A stretch of 64,000 nucleotides of DNA from Bathymodiolus brooksi (Eukaryota > Mollusca > Bivalvia > Mytilida > Modiolidae), in NCBI GenBank assembly GCA_963680875.1, contig OY804579.1, forward strand, positions 30,427,804-30,491,803, read 5' to 3'. Position numbers and translations under genes: made by a program. Under the pieces are notes generated by a model, which searched no databases, was not told where the DNA came from, and worked only from the letters and a program-made list of their open reading frames with translations. This document shows positions 49,301 to 61,300 of this stretch, one piece after another (the first letter of the stretch is position 1; each line of letters begins with the position of its first letter).

Positions 49301-52300
49301 ACTACAAGTAACTCGTACACTAAAATTTTCTTACCACAAGTAACTCGAACTCTAAAGTTTTCTTACCACAAGTAACTCATAAACTAAAGTTTGTTACCAC
49401 AAGTAACTCGTACTCTAAAGTTTTCTTACCACAAGTAACTCGTACACTAAAATTTTCTTACTACAAGTAACTCGTACTTGAAAGAATTATTACCACAAGT
49501 AACTCGTACACTAAAGTTTTCTTACCTCAAGTAACTCGTACACTAAAGTTTTCTTACCACAAGTAACTAGTACACTAAAGTTTCTTACCACAAGAGTCTC
49601 GTACTCGAAAGTTATATTACAACAAGTATCTCGTACACGAAAGTTTTCTTACCACAAGTAACTCGTACACTAAAGTTTTCTTACCACAAGTAACTCGTAC
49701 TTGAAAGATTTATTACCACAAGTAACTCGTACACTAAAGTTTTCTTACCACAAGTAACTCGTACACTAAAGTTTTCTTACCACAAGTAACTCGTACACTA
49801 AAGTTTTCTTACCACAAGTAACTCGTACTCTAAAGTTTTCTTACCACAAGTAACTCGTACACTAAAGTTTTCTTACCACAAGTAACTTGTACTTGAAAGA
49901 TTTATTACCACAAGTAACTCGTACACTAAAGTTTTCTTACCACAAGTAACTCGTACACTAAAGTTTTCTTACCACAAGTAACTCGTACACTAAAGTTTTC
50001 TTACCACAAGTAACTCGTACTCTAAAGTTTTCTTACCACAAGTAACTCGTACACTAAAGTTTTCTTACCACAAGTAACTCGTACTCTAAAGTTTTCTTAC
50101 CACAAGTAACTCGTACACTAAAGTTTTCTTACCACAAGTAAATCGTACTCTAAAGTTTTCTTACCACAAGTAACTCGTACACTAAAGTTTTCTTACCACA
50201 AGTAACTCGTACTCTAAAGTTTTGCTACCACAAGTAACTCGTACACTAAAGTTTTCTTACCACAAGTAACTCGTACTTGAAAGATTTATTACCACAAGTA
50301 ACTCGTACACTAAAGTTTTCTTACCTCAAGTAACTCGTACACTAAAGTTTTCTTACCACAAGTAACTCGTACTCTTAAGTTTTCTTACTACAAGTAACTC
50401 GTACACTAAAATTTTCTTACCACAAGTAACTCGTACTCTAAAGTGTTCTTACCACAAGTAACTCGTACACTAAAGTTTTCATACCACAAGTAACTCGTAC
50501 TTGAAATATTTATTACCACAAGTAACTCGTACACTAATGTTTTCTTACCACAAGTAACTCGTACACTAAAGATTTCTTACCACAAGTAACTCGTATTCTA
50601 AAGTTTTCTTACCACAAGTAACTCGTACACTAAAGTTTTCTTACCACAAGTAACTCGTACACTAAAGTTTTCTTACCACAAGAAACTCGTACTCTAAAGT
50701 TTTCTTACTACAAGTAACTCGTACACTAAAGTTTTCTTACCACAAGTAACTCGAACTCTAAAGTTTTCTTACCACAAGTAACTCATAAACTAAAGTTTGT
50801 TACCACAAGTAACTCGTACTCTAAAGTTTTCTTACCACAAGTAACTCGTACACTAAAATTTTCTTACTACAAGTAACTCGTACTTGAAAGAATTATTACC
50901 ACAAGTAACTCGTACACTAAAGTTTTCTTACCTCAAGTAACTCGTACACTAAAGTTTTCTTACCACAAGTAACTCGTACACTAAAATTTTCTTACCACAA
51001 GTAACTAGTACACTAAAGTTTCTTACCACAAGAGTCTCGTACTCGAAAGTTATATTACAACAAGTATCTCGTACACGAAAGTTTTCTTACCACAAGTAAC
51101 TCGTACTCTTAAGTTTTCTTACTACAAGTAACTCGTACACTAAAATTTTCTTACCACAAGTAACTCGTACTCTAAAGTGTTCTTACCACAAGTAACTCGT
51201 ACACTAAAGTTTTCTTACCACAAGTAACTCGTACTTGAAATATTTATTACCACAAGTAACTCGTACACTAATGTTTTCTTACCACAAGTAACTCGTACAC
51301 TAAAGATTTCTTACCACAAGTAACTCGTATTCTAAAGTTTTCTTACCACAAGTAACTCGTACACTAAAGTTTTCTTACCACAAGTAACTCGTACACTAAA
51401 GTTTTCTTACCACAAGTAACTCGTACTCTAAAGTTTTCTTACTACAAGTAACTCGTACACTAAAGTTTTCTTACCACAAGTAACTCGAACTCTAAAGTTT
51501 TCTTACCACAAGTAACTCGTACACTACAGTTTTCTTACCACAAGTAACTCGTACTTGAAAGATTTATTACCACAAGTAACTCGTACACTAAAGTTTTCTT
51601 ACCACAAGTAACTCGTACACTAAAGTTTTCTTACCACAAGTAACTCGTACACTAAAGTTTTCTTACCACAAGTAACTCGTACTCTAAAGTTTTCTTACCA
51701 CAAGTAACTCGTACACTAAAGTTTTCTTACCACAAGTAACTCGTACTTGAAAGATTTATTACCACAAGTAACTCGTACACTAAAGTTTTCTTACCACAAG
51801 TAACTCGTACACTAAAGTTTTCTTACCACAAGTAACTCGTACACTAAAGTTTTCTTACCACAAGTAACTCGTACTCTAAAGTTTTCTTACCACAAGTAAC
51901 TCGTACACTAAAGTTTTCTTACCACAAGTAACTCGTACTCTAAAGTTTTCTTACCACAAGTAACTCGTACACTAAAGTTTTCTTACCACAAGTAACTCGT
52001 ACTCTAAAGTTTTGCTACCACAAGTAACTCGTACACTAAAGTTTTCTTACCACAAGTAACTCGTACTTGAAAGATTTATTACCACAAGTAACTCGTACAC
52101 TAAAGTTTTCTTACCTCAAGTAACTCGTACACTAAAGTTTTCTTACCACAAGTAATTCGTACACTAAAGTTTTCTTACCACAAGTAACTCGTACACTAAA
52201 ATTTTCTTACCGCAAGTAACTCGTACACTAAAGTTTCTTACCACAAGTAACTCGTACTCGAAAGTTATATTACAACAAGTATCTCGTACACGAAAGTTTT

Positions 52301-55300
52301 CTTACCACAAGTAACTCGTACTCTTAAGTTTTCTTACTACAAGTAACTCGTACACTAAAATTTTCTTACCACAAGTAACTCGTACTCTAAAGTTTTCTTA
52401 CCACAAGTAACTCGTACACTAAAGTTTTCTTACCACAAGTAACTCGTACTTGAAATATTTATTACCACAAGTAACTCGTACACTAATGTTTTCTTACCAC
52501 AAGTAACTCGTACACTAAAGATTTCTTACCACAAGTAACTCGTATTCTAAAGTTTTCTTACCACAAGTAACTCGTACACTAAAGTTTTCTTACCACAAGT
52601 AACTCGTACACTAAAGTTTTCTTACCACAAGTAACTCGTACTCTAAAGTTTTCTTAATACAAGTAACTCGTACACTAAAGTGTTCTTACCACAAGTAACT
52701 CGAACTGTAAAGTTTTCTTACCACAAGTAACTCGTACACTAAAGTTTTCTTACCACAAGTAACTCGTACTTGAAAGATTTATTACCACAAGTAACTCGTA
52801 CACTAAAGTTTTCTTACCACAAGTAACTCGTACACTAAAGTTTTCTTACCACAAGTAACTCGTACTCTAAAGTTTTGCTACCACAAGTAACTCGTACACT
52901 AAAGTTTTCTTACCACAAGTAACTCGTACTTGAAAGATTTATTACCACAAGTAACTCGTACACTAAAGTTTTCTTACCACAAGTAACTCGTACACTAAAG
53001 TTTTCTTACCACAAGTAACTCGTACTCTAAAGTTTTCTTACCACAAGTAACTCGTACACTAAAGTTTTCTTACCACAAGTAACTCGTACACTAAAGTTTT
53101 CTTACCACAAGTAACTCATAAACGAAAGTTTTTCTACCACAAGTATCTCGTACTCTAAAGTTTTCTTACCACAAGTAACTCGTACACTAAAATTTTCTTA
53201 CCACAAGTAACTCGTACTTGAAAGAATTATTACCACAAGTAACTCGTACACTAAAGTTTTCTTACCTCAAGTAACTCGTACACTAAAGTTTTCTTACCAC
53301 AAGTAACTCGTACACTAAAATTTTCTTACCACAAGTAACTCGTACACTAAAGTTTCTTACCACAAGTATCTCGTACTCTTAAGTTTTCTTACCACAAGTA
53401 ACTCGTACTCTTAAGTTTTCTTACCACAAGTAACTCGTACTCTAAAGTTTTCTTACCACAAGTAACTCGTACACTAAAGTTTTCTTACCACAAGTAACTC
53501 GTACACTAAAGTTTTCTTACCACAAGTAACTCGTACTCTAAAGTTTTCTTACTACAAGTAACTCGTACACTAAAGTTTTCTTACCACAAGTAACTCGAAC
53601 TCTAAAGTTTTCTTACCACAAGTAACTCATAAACTAAAGTTTGTTACCACAAGTAACTCGTACTCTAAAGTTTTCTTACCACAAGTAACTCGTACACTAA
53701 AATTTTCTTACTACAAGTAACTCGTACTTGAAAGAATTATTACCACAAGTAACTCGTACACTAAAGTTTTCTTACCTCAAGTAACTCGTACACTAAAGTT
53801 TTCTTACCACAAGTAACTCGTACACTAAAATTTTCTTACCACAAGTAACTCGTACACTAAAGTTTCTTACCAGAAGAGTCTCGTACTCGAAAGTTATATT
53901 ACAACAAGTATCTCGTACACGAAAGTTTTCTTACCACAAGTAACTCGTACTCTTAAGTTTTCTTACTACAAGTAACTCGTACACTAAAATTTTCTTACCA
54001 CAAGTAACTCGTACTCTAAAGTGTTCTTACCACAAGTAACTCGTACACTAAAGTTTTCTTACCTCAAGTAACTCGTACTTGAAATATTTATTACCACAAG
54101 TAACTCGTACACTAATGTTTTCTTACCACAAGTAACTCGTACACTAAAGATTTCTTACCACAAGTAACTCGTATTCTAATGTTTTCTTACCACAAGTAAC
54201 TCGTACACTAAAGTTTTCTTACCACAAGTAACTCGTACACTAAAGTTTTCTTACCACAAGTAACTCGAACTCTAAAGTTTTCTTACCACAAGTAACTCGT
54301 ACACTAAAGTTTTCTTACCACAAGTAACTCGTACTTGAAAGATTTATTACCACAAGTAACTCGTACACTAAAGTTTTCTTACCACAAGTAACTCGTACAC
54401 TAAAGTTTTCTTACCACAAGTAACTCGTACACTAAAGTTTTCTTACCACAAGTAACTCGTACTCCAAAGTTTTCTTACCACAAGTAACTCGTACACTAAA
54501 GTTTTCTTACCACAAGTAACTCGTACTTGAAAGATTTATTACCACAAGTAACTCGTACACTAAAGTTTTCTTACCACAAGTAACTCGTACACTAAAGTTT
54601 TCTTACCACAAGTAACTCGTACACTAAAGTTTTCTTACCACAAGTAACTCGTACTCTAAAGTTTTCTTACCACAAGTAACTCGTACACTAAAGTTTTCTT
54701 ACCACAAGTAACTCGTACACGAAAGTTTTTTTACCACAAGTAACTCGTACACTAAAGTTTTCTTACCACAAGTAAATCGTACTCTAAAGTTTTCTTACCA
54801 CAAGTAACTCGTACACTAAAGTTTTCTTACCACAAGTAACTCGTACTCTAAAGTTTTGCTACCACAAGTAACTCGTACACTAAAGTTTTCTTACCACAAG
54901 TAACTCGTACTTGAAAGATTTATTACCACAAGTAACTCGTACACTAAAGTTTTCTTACCTCAAGTAACTCGTACACTAAAGTTTTCTTACCACAAGTAAT
55001 TCGTACTCTAAAGTTTTCTTACCACAAGTAACTGGTACACTAAAATTTTCTTACCGCAAGTAACTCGTACACTAAAGTTTCTTACCACAAGTAACTCGTA
55101 CTCGAAAGTTATATTACAACAAGTATCTCGTACACGAAAGTTTTCTTACCACAAGTAACTCGTACTCTTAAGTTTTCTTACTACAAGTAACTCGTACACT
55201 AAAATTTTCTTACCACAAGCAACTCGTACTCTAAAGTTTTCTTACCACAAGTAACTCGTACACTAAAGATTTCTTACCACAAGTAACTCGTATTCTAAAG

Positions 55301-55307
55301 TTTTACT
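46170..55307 (+). repeat. 9,138-bp higher-order repeat, complete copy
   Basis: Complete unit of the largest HOR. Every landmark recurs 9,138 bp further on: type J (46308, 48961, 49375, 50781 and 53625 against 55446, 58099, 58513, 59919 and 62763), ACTCATAAACG (48450 and 53114 against 57588 and 62252), and the rare TACACGAAAGTTTTTTTACC monomer (54711 and 63849). 9,138 equals 286 monomers minus 14 bases, and I count exactly fourteen 31-mers in the unit. It has two related halves of 4,664 and 4,474 bp. The second is shorter because of the 191-bp loss, offset by one extra monomer series. Confidence 0.92.
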
Positions 55308-58300
55308 ACCACAAGTAACTCGTACACTAAAGTTTTCTTACCACAAGAAACTCGTACTCTAAAGTTTTCTTACTACAAGTAACTCGTACACTAAAGTTTT
55401 CTTACCACAAGTAACTCGAACTCTAAAGTTTTCTTACCACAAGTAACTCATAAACTAAAGTTTGTTACCACAAGTAACTCGTACTCTAAAGTTTTCTTAC
55501 CACAAGTAACTCGTACACTAAAATTTTCTTACCACAAGAGTCTCGTACTCGAAAGTTATATTACAACAAGTATCTCGTACACGAAAGTTTTCTTACCACA
55601 AGTAACTCGTAGTCTTAAGTTTTCTTACTACAAGTAACTCGTACACTAAAATTTTCTTACCACAAGTAACTCGTACTCGAAAGTTTTCTTACCACAAGTA
55701 ACTCGTACACTAAAGTTTTCTTACCACAAGTAACTCGTACTTGAAATATTTATTAGCACAAGTAACTCGTACACTAATGTTTTCTTACCACAAGTAACTC
55801 GTACACTAAAGATTTCTTACCACAAGTAACTCGTATTCTAAAGTTTTCTTACCACAAGTAACTCGTACACTAAAGTTTTCTTACCACAAGTAACTCGTAC
55901 ACTAAAGTTTTCTTACCACAAGTAACTCGTACTCTAAAGTTTTCTTACTACAAGTAACTCGTACACTAAAGTTTTCTTACCACAAGTAACTCGAACTCTA
56001 AAGTTTTCTTACCACAAGTAACTCGTACACTACAGTTTTCTTACCACAAGTAACTCGTACTTGAAAGATTTATTACCACAAGTAACTCGTACACTAAAGT
56101 TTTCTTACCACAAGTAACTCGTACACTAAAGTTTTCTTACCACAAGTAACTCGTACACTAAAGTTTTCTTACCACAAGTAACTCGTACACTAAAGTTTTC
56201 TTACCACAAGTAACTCGTACTTGAAAGATTTATTACCACAAGTAACTCGTACACTAAAGTTTTCTTACCACAAGTAACTCGTACACTAAAGTTTTCTTAC
56301 CACAAGTAACTCGTACACTAAAGTTTTCTTACCACAAGTAACTCGTACTCTAAAGTTTTCTTACCACAAGTAACTCGTACACTAAAGTTTTCTTACCACA
56401 AGTAACTCGTACTCTAAAGTTTTCTTACCACAAGTAACTCGTACACTAAAGTTTTCTTACCACAAGTAACTCGTACTCTAAAGTTTTGCTACCACAAGTA
56501 ACTCGTACACTAAAGTTTTCTTACCACAAGTAACTCGTACTTGAAAGATTTATTACCACAAGTAACTCGTACACTAAAGTTTTCTTACCTCAAGTAACTC
56601 GTACACTAAAGTTTTCTTACCACAAGTAATTCGTACTCTAAAGTTTTCTTACCACAAGTAACTCGTACACTAAAATTTTCTTACCGCAAGTAACTCGTAC
56701 ACTAAAGTTTCTTACCACAAGTAACTCGTACTCGAAAGTTATATTACAACAAGTATCTCGTACACGAAAGTTTTCTTACCACAAGTAACTCGTACTCTTA
56801 AGTTTTCTTACTACAAGTAACTCGTACACTAAAATTTTCTTACCACAAGTAACTCGTACTCTAAAGTTTTCTTACCACAAGTAACTCGTACACTAAAGTT
56901 TTCTTACCACAAGTAACTCGTACTTGAAATATTTATTACCACAAGTAACTCGTACACTAATGTTTTCTTACCACAAGTAACTCGTACACTAAAGATTTCT
57001 TACCACAAGTAACTCGTATTCTAAAGTTTTCTTACCACAAGTAACTCGTACACTAAAGTTTTCTTACCACAAGTAACTCGTACACTAAAGTTTTCTTACC
57101 ACAAGTAACTCGTACTCTAAAGTTTTCTTACTACAAGTAACTCGTACACTAAAGTGTTCTTACCACAAGTAACTCGAACTCTAAAGTTTTCTTACCACAA
57201 GTAACTCGTACACTAAAGTTTTCTTACCACAAGTAACTCGTACTTGAAAGATTTATTACCACAAGTAACTCGTACACTAAAGTTTTCTTACCACAAGTAA
57301 CTCGTACACTAAAGTTTTCTTACCACAAGTAACTCGTACTCTAAAGTTTTGCTACCACAAGTAACTCGTACACTAAAGTTTTCTTACCACAAGTAACTCG
57401 TACTTGAAAGATTTATTACCACAAGTAACTCGTACACTAAAGTTTTCTTACCACAAGTAACTCGTACACTAAAGTTTTCTTACCACAAGTAACTCGTACT
57501 CTAAAGTTTTCTTACCACAAGTAACTCGTACACTAAAGTTTTCTTACCACAAATAACTCGTACACTAAAGTTTTCTTACCACAAGTAACTCATAAACGAA
57601 AGTTTTTCTACCACAAGTATCTCGTACTCTAAAGTTTTCTTACCACAAGTAACTCGTACACTAAAATTTTCTTACCACAAGTAACTCGTACTTGAAAGAA
57701 TTATTACCACAAGTAACTCGTACACTAAAGTTTTCTTACCTCAAGTAACTCGTACACTAAAGTTTTCTTACCACAAGTAACTCGTACACTAAAATTTTCT
57801 TACCACAAGTAACTCGTACACTAAAGTTTCTTACCACAAGTATCTCGTACTCTTAAGTTTTCTTACCACAAGTAACTCGTACTCTTAAGTTTTCTTACCA
57901 CAAGTAACTCGTACTCTAAAGTTTTCTTACCACAAGTAACTCGTACACTAAAGTTTTCTTACCACAAGTAACTCGTACACTAAAGTTTTCTTACCACAAG
58001 TAACTCGTACTCTAAAGTTTTCTTACTACAAGTAACTCGTACACTAAAGTTTTCTTACCACAAGTAACTCGAACTCTAAAGTTTTCTTACCACAAGTAAC
58101 TCATAAACTAAAGTTTGTTACCACAAGTAACTCGTACTCTAAAGTTTTCTTACCACAAGTAACTCGTACACTAAAATTTTCTTACTACAAGTAACTCGTA
58201 CTTGAAAGAATTATTACCACAAGTAACTCGTACACTAAAGTTTTCTTACCTCAAGTAACTCGTACACTAAAGTTTTCTTACCACAAGTAACTCGTACACT

Positions 58301-61300
58301 AAAATTTTCTTACCACAAGTAACTCGTACACTAAAGTTTCTTACCAGAAGAGTCTCGTACTCGAAAGTTATATTACAACAAGTATCTCGTACACGAAAGT
58401 TTTCTTACCACAAGTAACTCGTACTCTTAAGTTTTCTTACTACAAGTAACTCGTACACTAAAATTTTCTTACCACAAGTAACTCGAACTCTAAAGTTTTC
58501 TTACCACAAGTAACTCATAAACTAAAGTTTGTTACCACAAGTAACTCGTACTCTAAAGTTTTCTTACCACAAGTAACTCGTACACTAAAATTTTCTTACT
58601 ACAAGTAACTCGTACTTGAAAGAATTATTACCACAAGTAACTCGTACACTAAAGTTTTCTTACCTCAAGTAACTCGTACACTAAAGTTTTCTTACCACAA
58701 GTAACTAGTACACTAAAGTTTCTTACCACAAGAGTCTCGTACTCGAAAGTTATATTACAACAAGTATCTCGTACACGAAAGTTTTCTTACCACAAGTAAC
58801 TCGTACACTAAAGTTTTCTTACCACAAGTAACTCGTACTTGAAAGATTTATTACCACAAGTAACTCGTACACTAAAGTTTTCTTACCACAAGTAACTCGT
58901 ACACTAAAGTTTTCTTACCACAAGTAACTCGTACACTAAAGTTTTCTTACCACAAGTAACTCGTACTCTAAAGTTTTCTTACCACAAGTAACTCGTACAC
59001 TAAAGTTTTCTTACCACAAGTAACTTGTACTTGAAAGATTTATTACCACAAGTAACTCGTACACTAAAGTTTTCTTACCACAAGTAACTCGTACACTAAA
59101 GTTTTCTTACCACAAGTAACTCGTACACTAAAGTTTTCTTACCACAAGTAACTCGTACTCTAAAGTTTTCTTACCACAAGTAACTCGTACACTAAAGTTT
59201 TCTTACCACAAGTAACTCGTACTCTAAAGTTTTCTTACCACAAGTAACTCGTACACTAAAGTTTTCTTACCACAAGTAAATCGTACTCTAAAGTTTTCTT
59301 ACCACAAGTAACTCGTACACTAAAGTTTTCTTACCACAAGTAACTCGTACTCTAAAGTTTTGCTACCACAAGTAACTCGTACACTAAAGTTTTCTTACCA
59401 CAAGTAACTCGTACTTGAAAGATTTATTACCACAAGTAACTCGTACACTAAAGTTTTCTTACCTCAAGTAACTCGTACACTAAAGTTTTCTTACCACAAG
59501 TAACTCGTACTCTTAAGTTTTCTTACTACAAGTAACTCGTACACTAAAATTTTCTTACCACAAGTAACTCGTACTCTAAAGTGTTCTTACCACAAGTAAC
59601 TCGTACACTAAAGTTTTCATACCACAAGTAACTCGTACTTGAAATATTTATTACCACAAGTAACTCGTACACTAATGTTTTCTTACCACAAGTAACTCGT
59701 ACACTAAAGATTTCTTACCACAAGTAACTCGTATTCTAAAGTTTTCTTACCACAAGTAACTCGTACACTAAAGTTTTCTTACCACAAGTAACTCGTACAC
59801 TAAAGTTTTCTTACCACAAGAAACTCGTACTCTAAAGTTTTCTTACTACAAGTAACTCGTACACTAAAGTTTTCTTACCACAAGTAACTCGAACTCTAAA
59901 GTTTTCTTACCACAAGTAACTCATAAACTAAAGTTTGTTACCACAAGTAACTCGTACTCTAAAGTTTTCTTACCACAAGTAACTCGTACACTAAAATTTT
60001 CTTACTACAAGTAACTCGTACTTGAAAGAATTATTACCACAAGTAACTCGTACACTAAAGTTTTCTTACCTCAAGTAACTCGTACACTAAAGTTTTCTTA
60101 CCACAAGTAACTCGTACACTAAAATTTTCTTACCACAAGTAACTAGTACACTAAAGTTTCTTACCACAAGAGTCTCGTACTCGAAAGTTATATTACAACA
60201 AGTATCTCGTACACGAAAGTTTTCTTACCACAAGTAACTCGTACTCTTAAGTTTTCTTACTACAAGTAACTCGTACACTAAAATTTTCTTACCACAAGTA
60301 ACTCGTACTCTAAAGTGTTCTTACCACAAGTAACTCGTACACTAAAGTTTTCTTACCACAAGTAACTCGTACTTGAAATATTTATTACCACAAGTAACTC
60401 GTACACTAATGTTTTCTTACCACAAGTAACTCGTACACTAAAGATTTCTTACCACAAGTAACTCGTATTCTAAAGTTTTCTTACCACAAGTAACTCGTAC
60501 ACTAAAGTTTTCTTACCACAAGTAACTCGTACACTAAAGTTTTCTTACCACAAGTAACTCGTACTCTAAAGTTTTCTTACTACAAGTAACTCGTACACTA
60601 AAGTTTTCTTACCACAAGTAACTCGAACTCTAAAGTTTTCTTACCACAAGTAACTCGTACACTACAGTTTTCTTACCACAAGTAACTCGTACTTGAAAGA
60701 TTTATTACCACAAGTAACTCGTACACTAAAGTTTTCTTACCACAAGTAACTCGTACACTAAAGTTTTCTTACCACAAGTAACTCGTACACTAAAGTTTTC
60801 TTACCACAAGTAACTCGTACTCTAAAGTTTTCTTACCACAAGTAACTCGTACACTAAAGTTTTCTTACCACAAGTAACTCGTACTTGAAAGATTTATTAC
60901 CACAAGTAACTCGTACACTAAAGTTTTCTTACCACAAGTAACTCGTACACTAAAGTTTTCTTACCACAAGTAACTCGTACACTAAAGTTTTCTTACCACA
61001 AGTAACTCGTACTCTAAAGTTTTCTTACCACAAGTAACTCGTACACTAAAGTTTTCTTACCACAAGTAACTCGTACTCTAAAGTTTTCTTACCACAAGTA
61101 ACTCGTACACTAAAGTTTTCTTACCACAAGTAACTCGTACTCTAAAGTTTTGCTACCACAAGTAACTCGTACACTAAAGTTTTCTTACCACAAGTAACTC
61201 GTACTTGAAAGATTTATTACCACAAGTAACTCGTACACTAAAGTTTTCTTACCTCAAGTAACTCGTACACTAAAGTTTTCTTACCACAAGTAATTCGTAC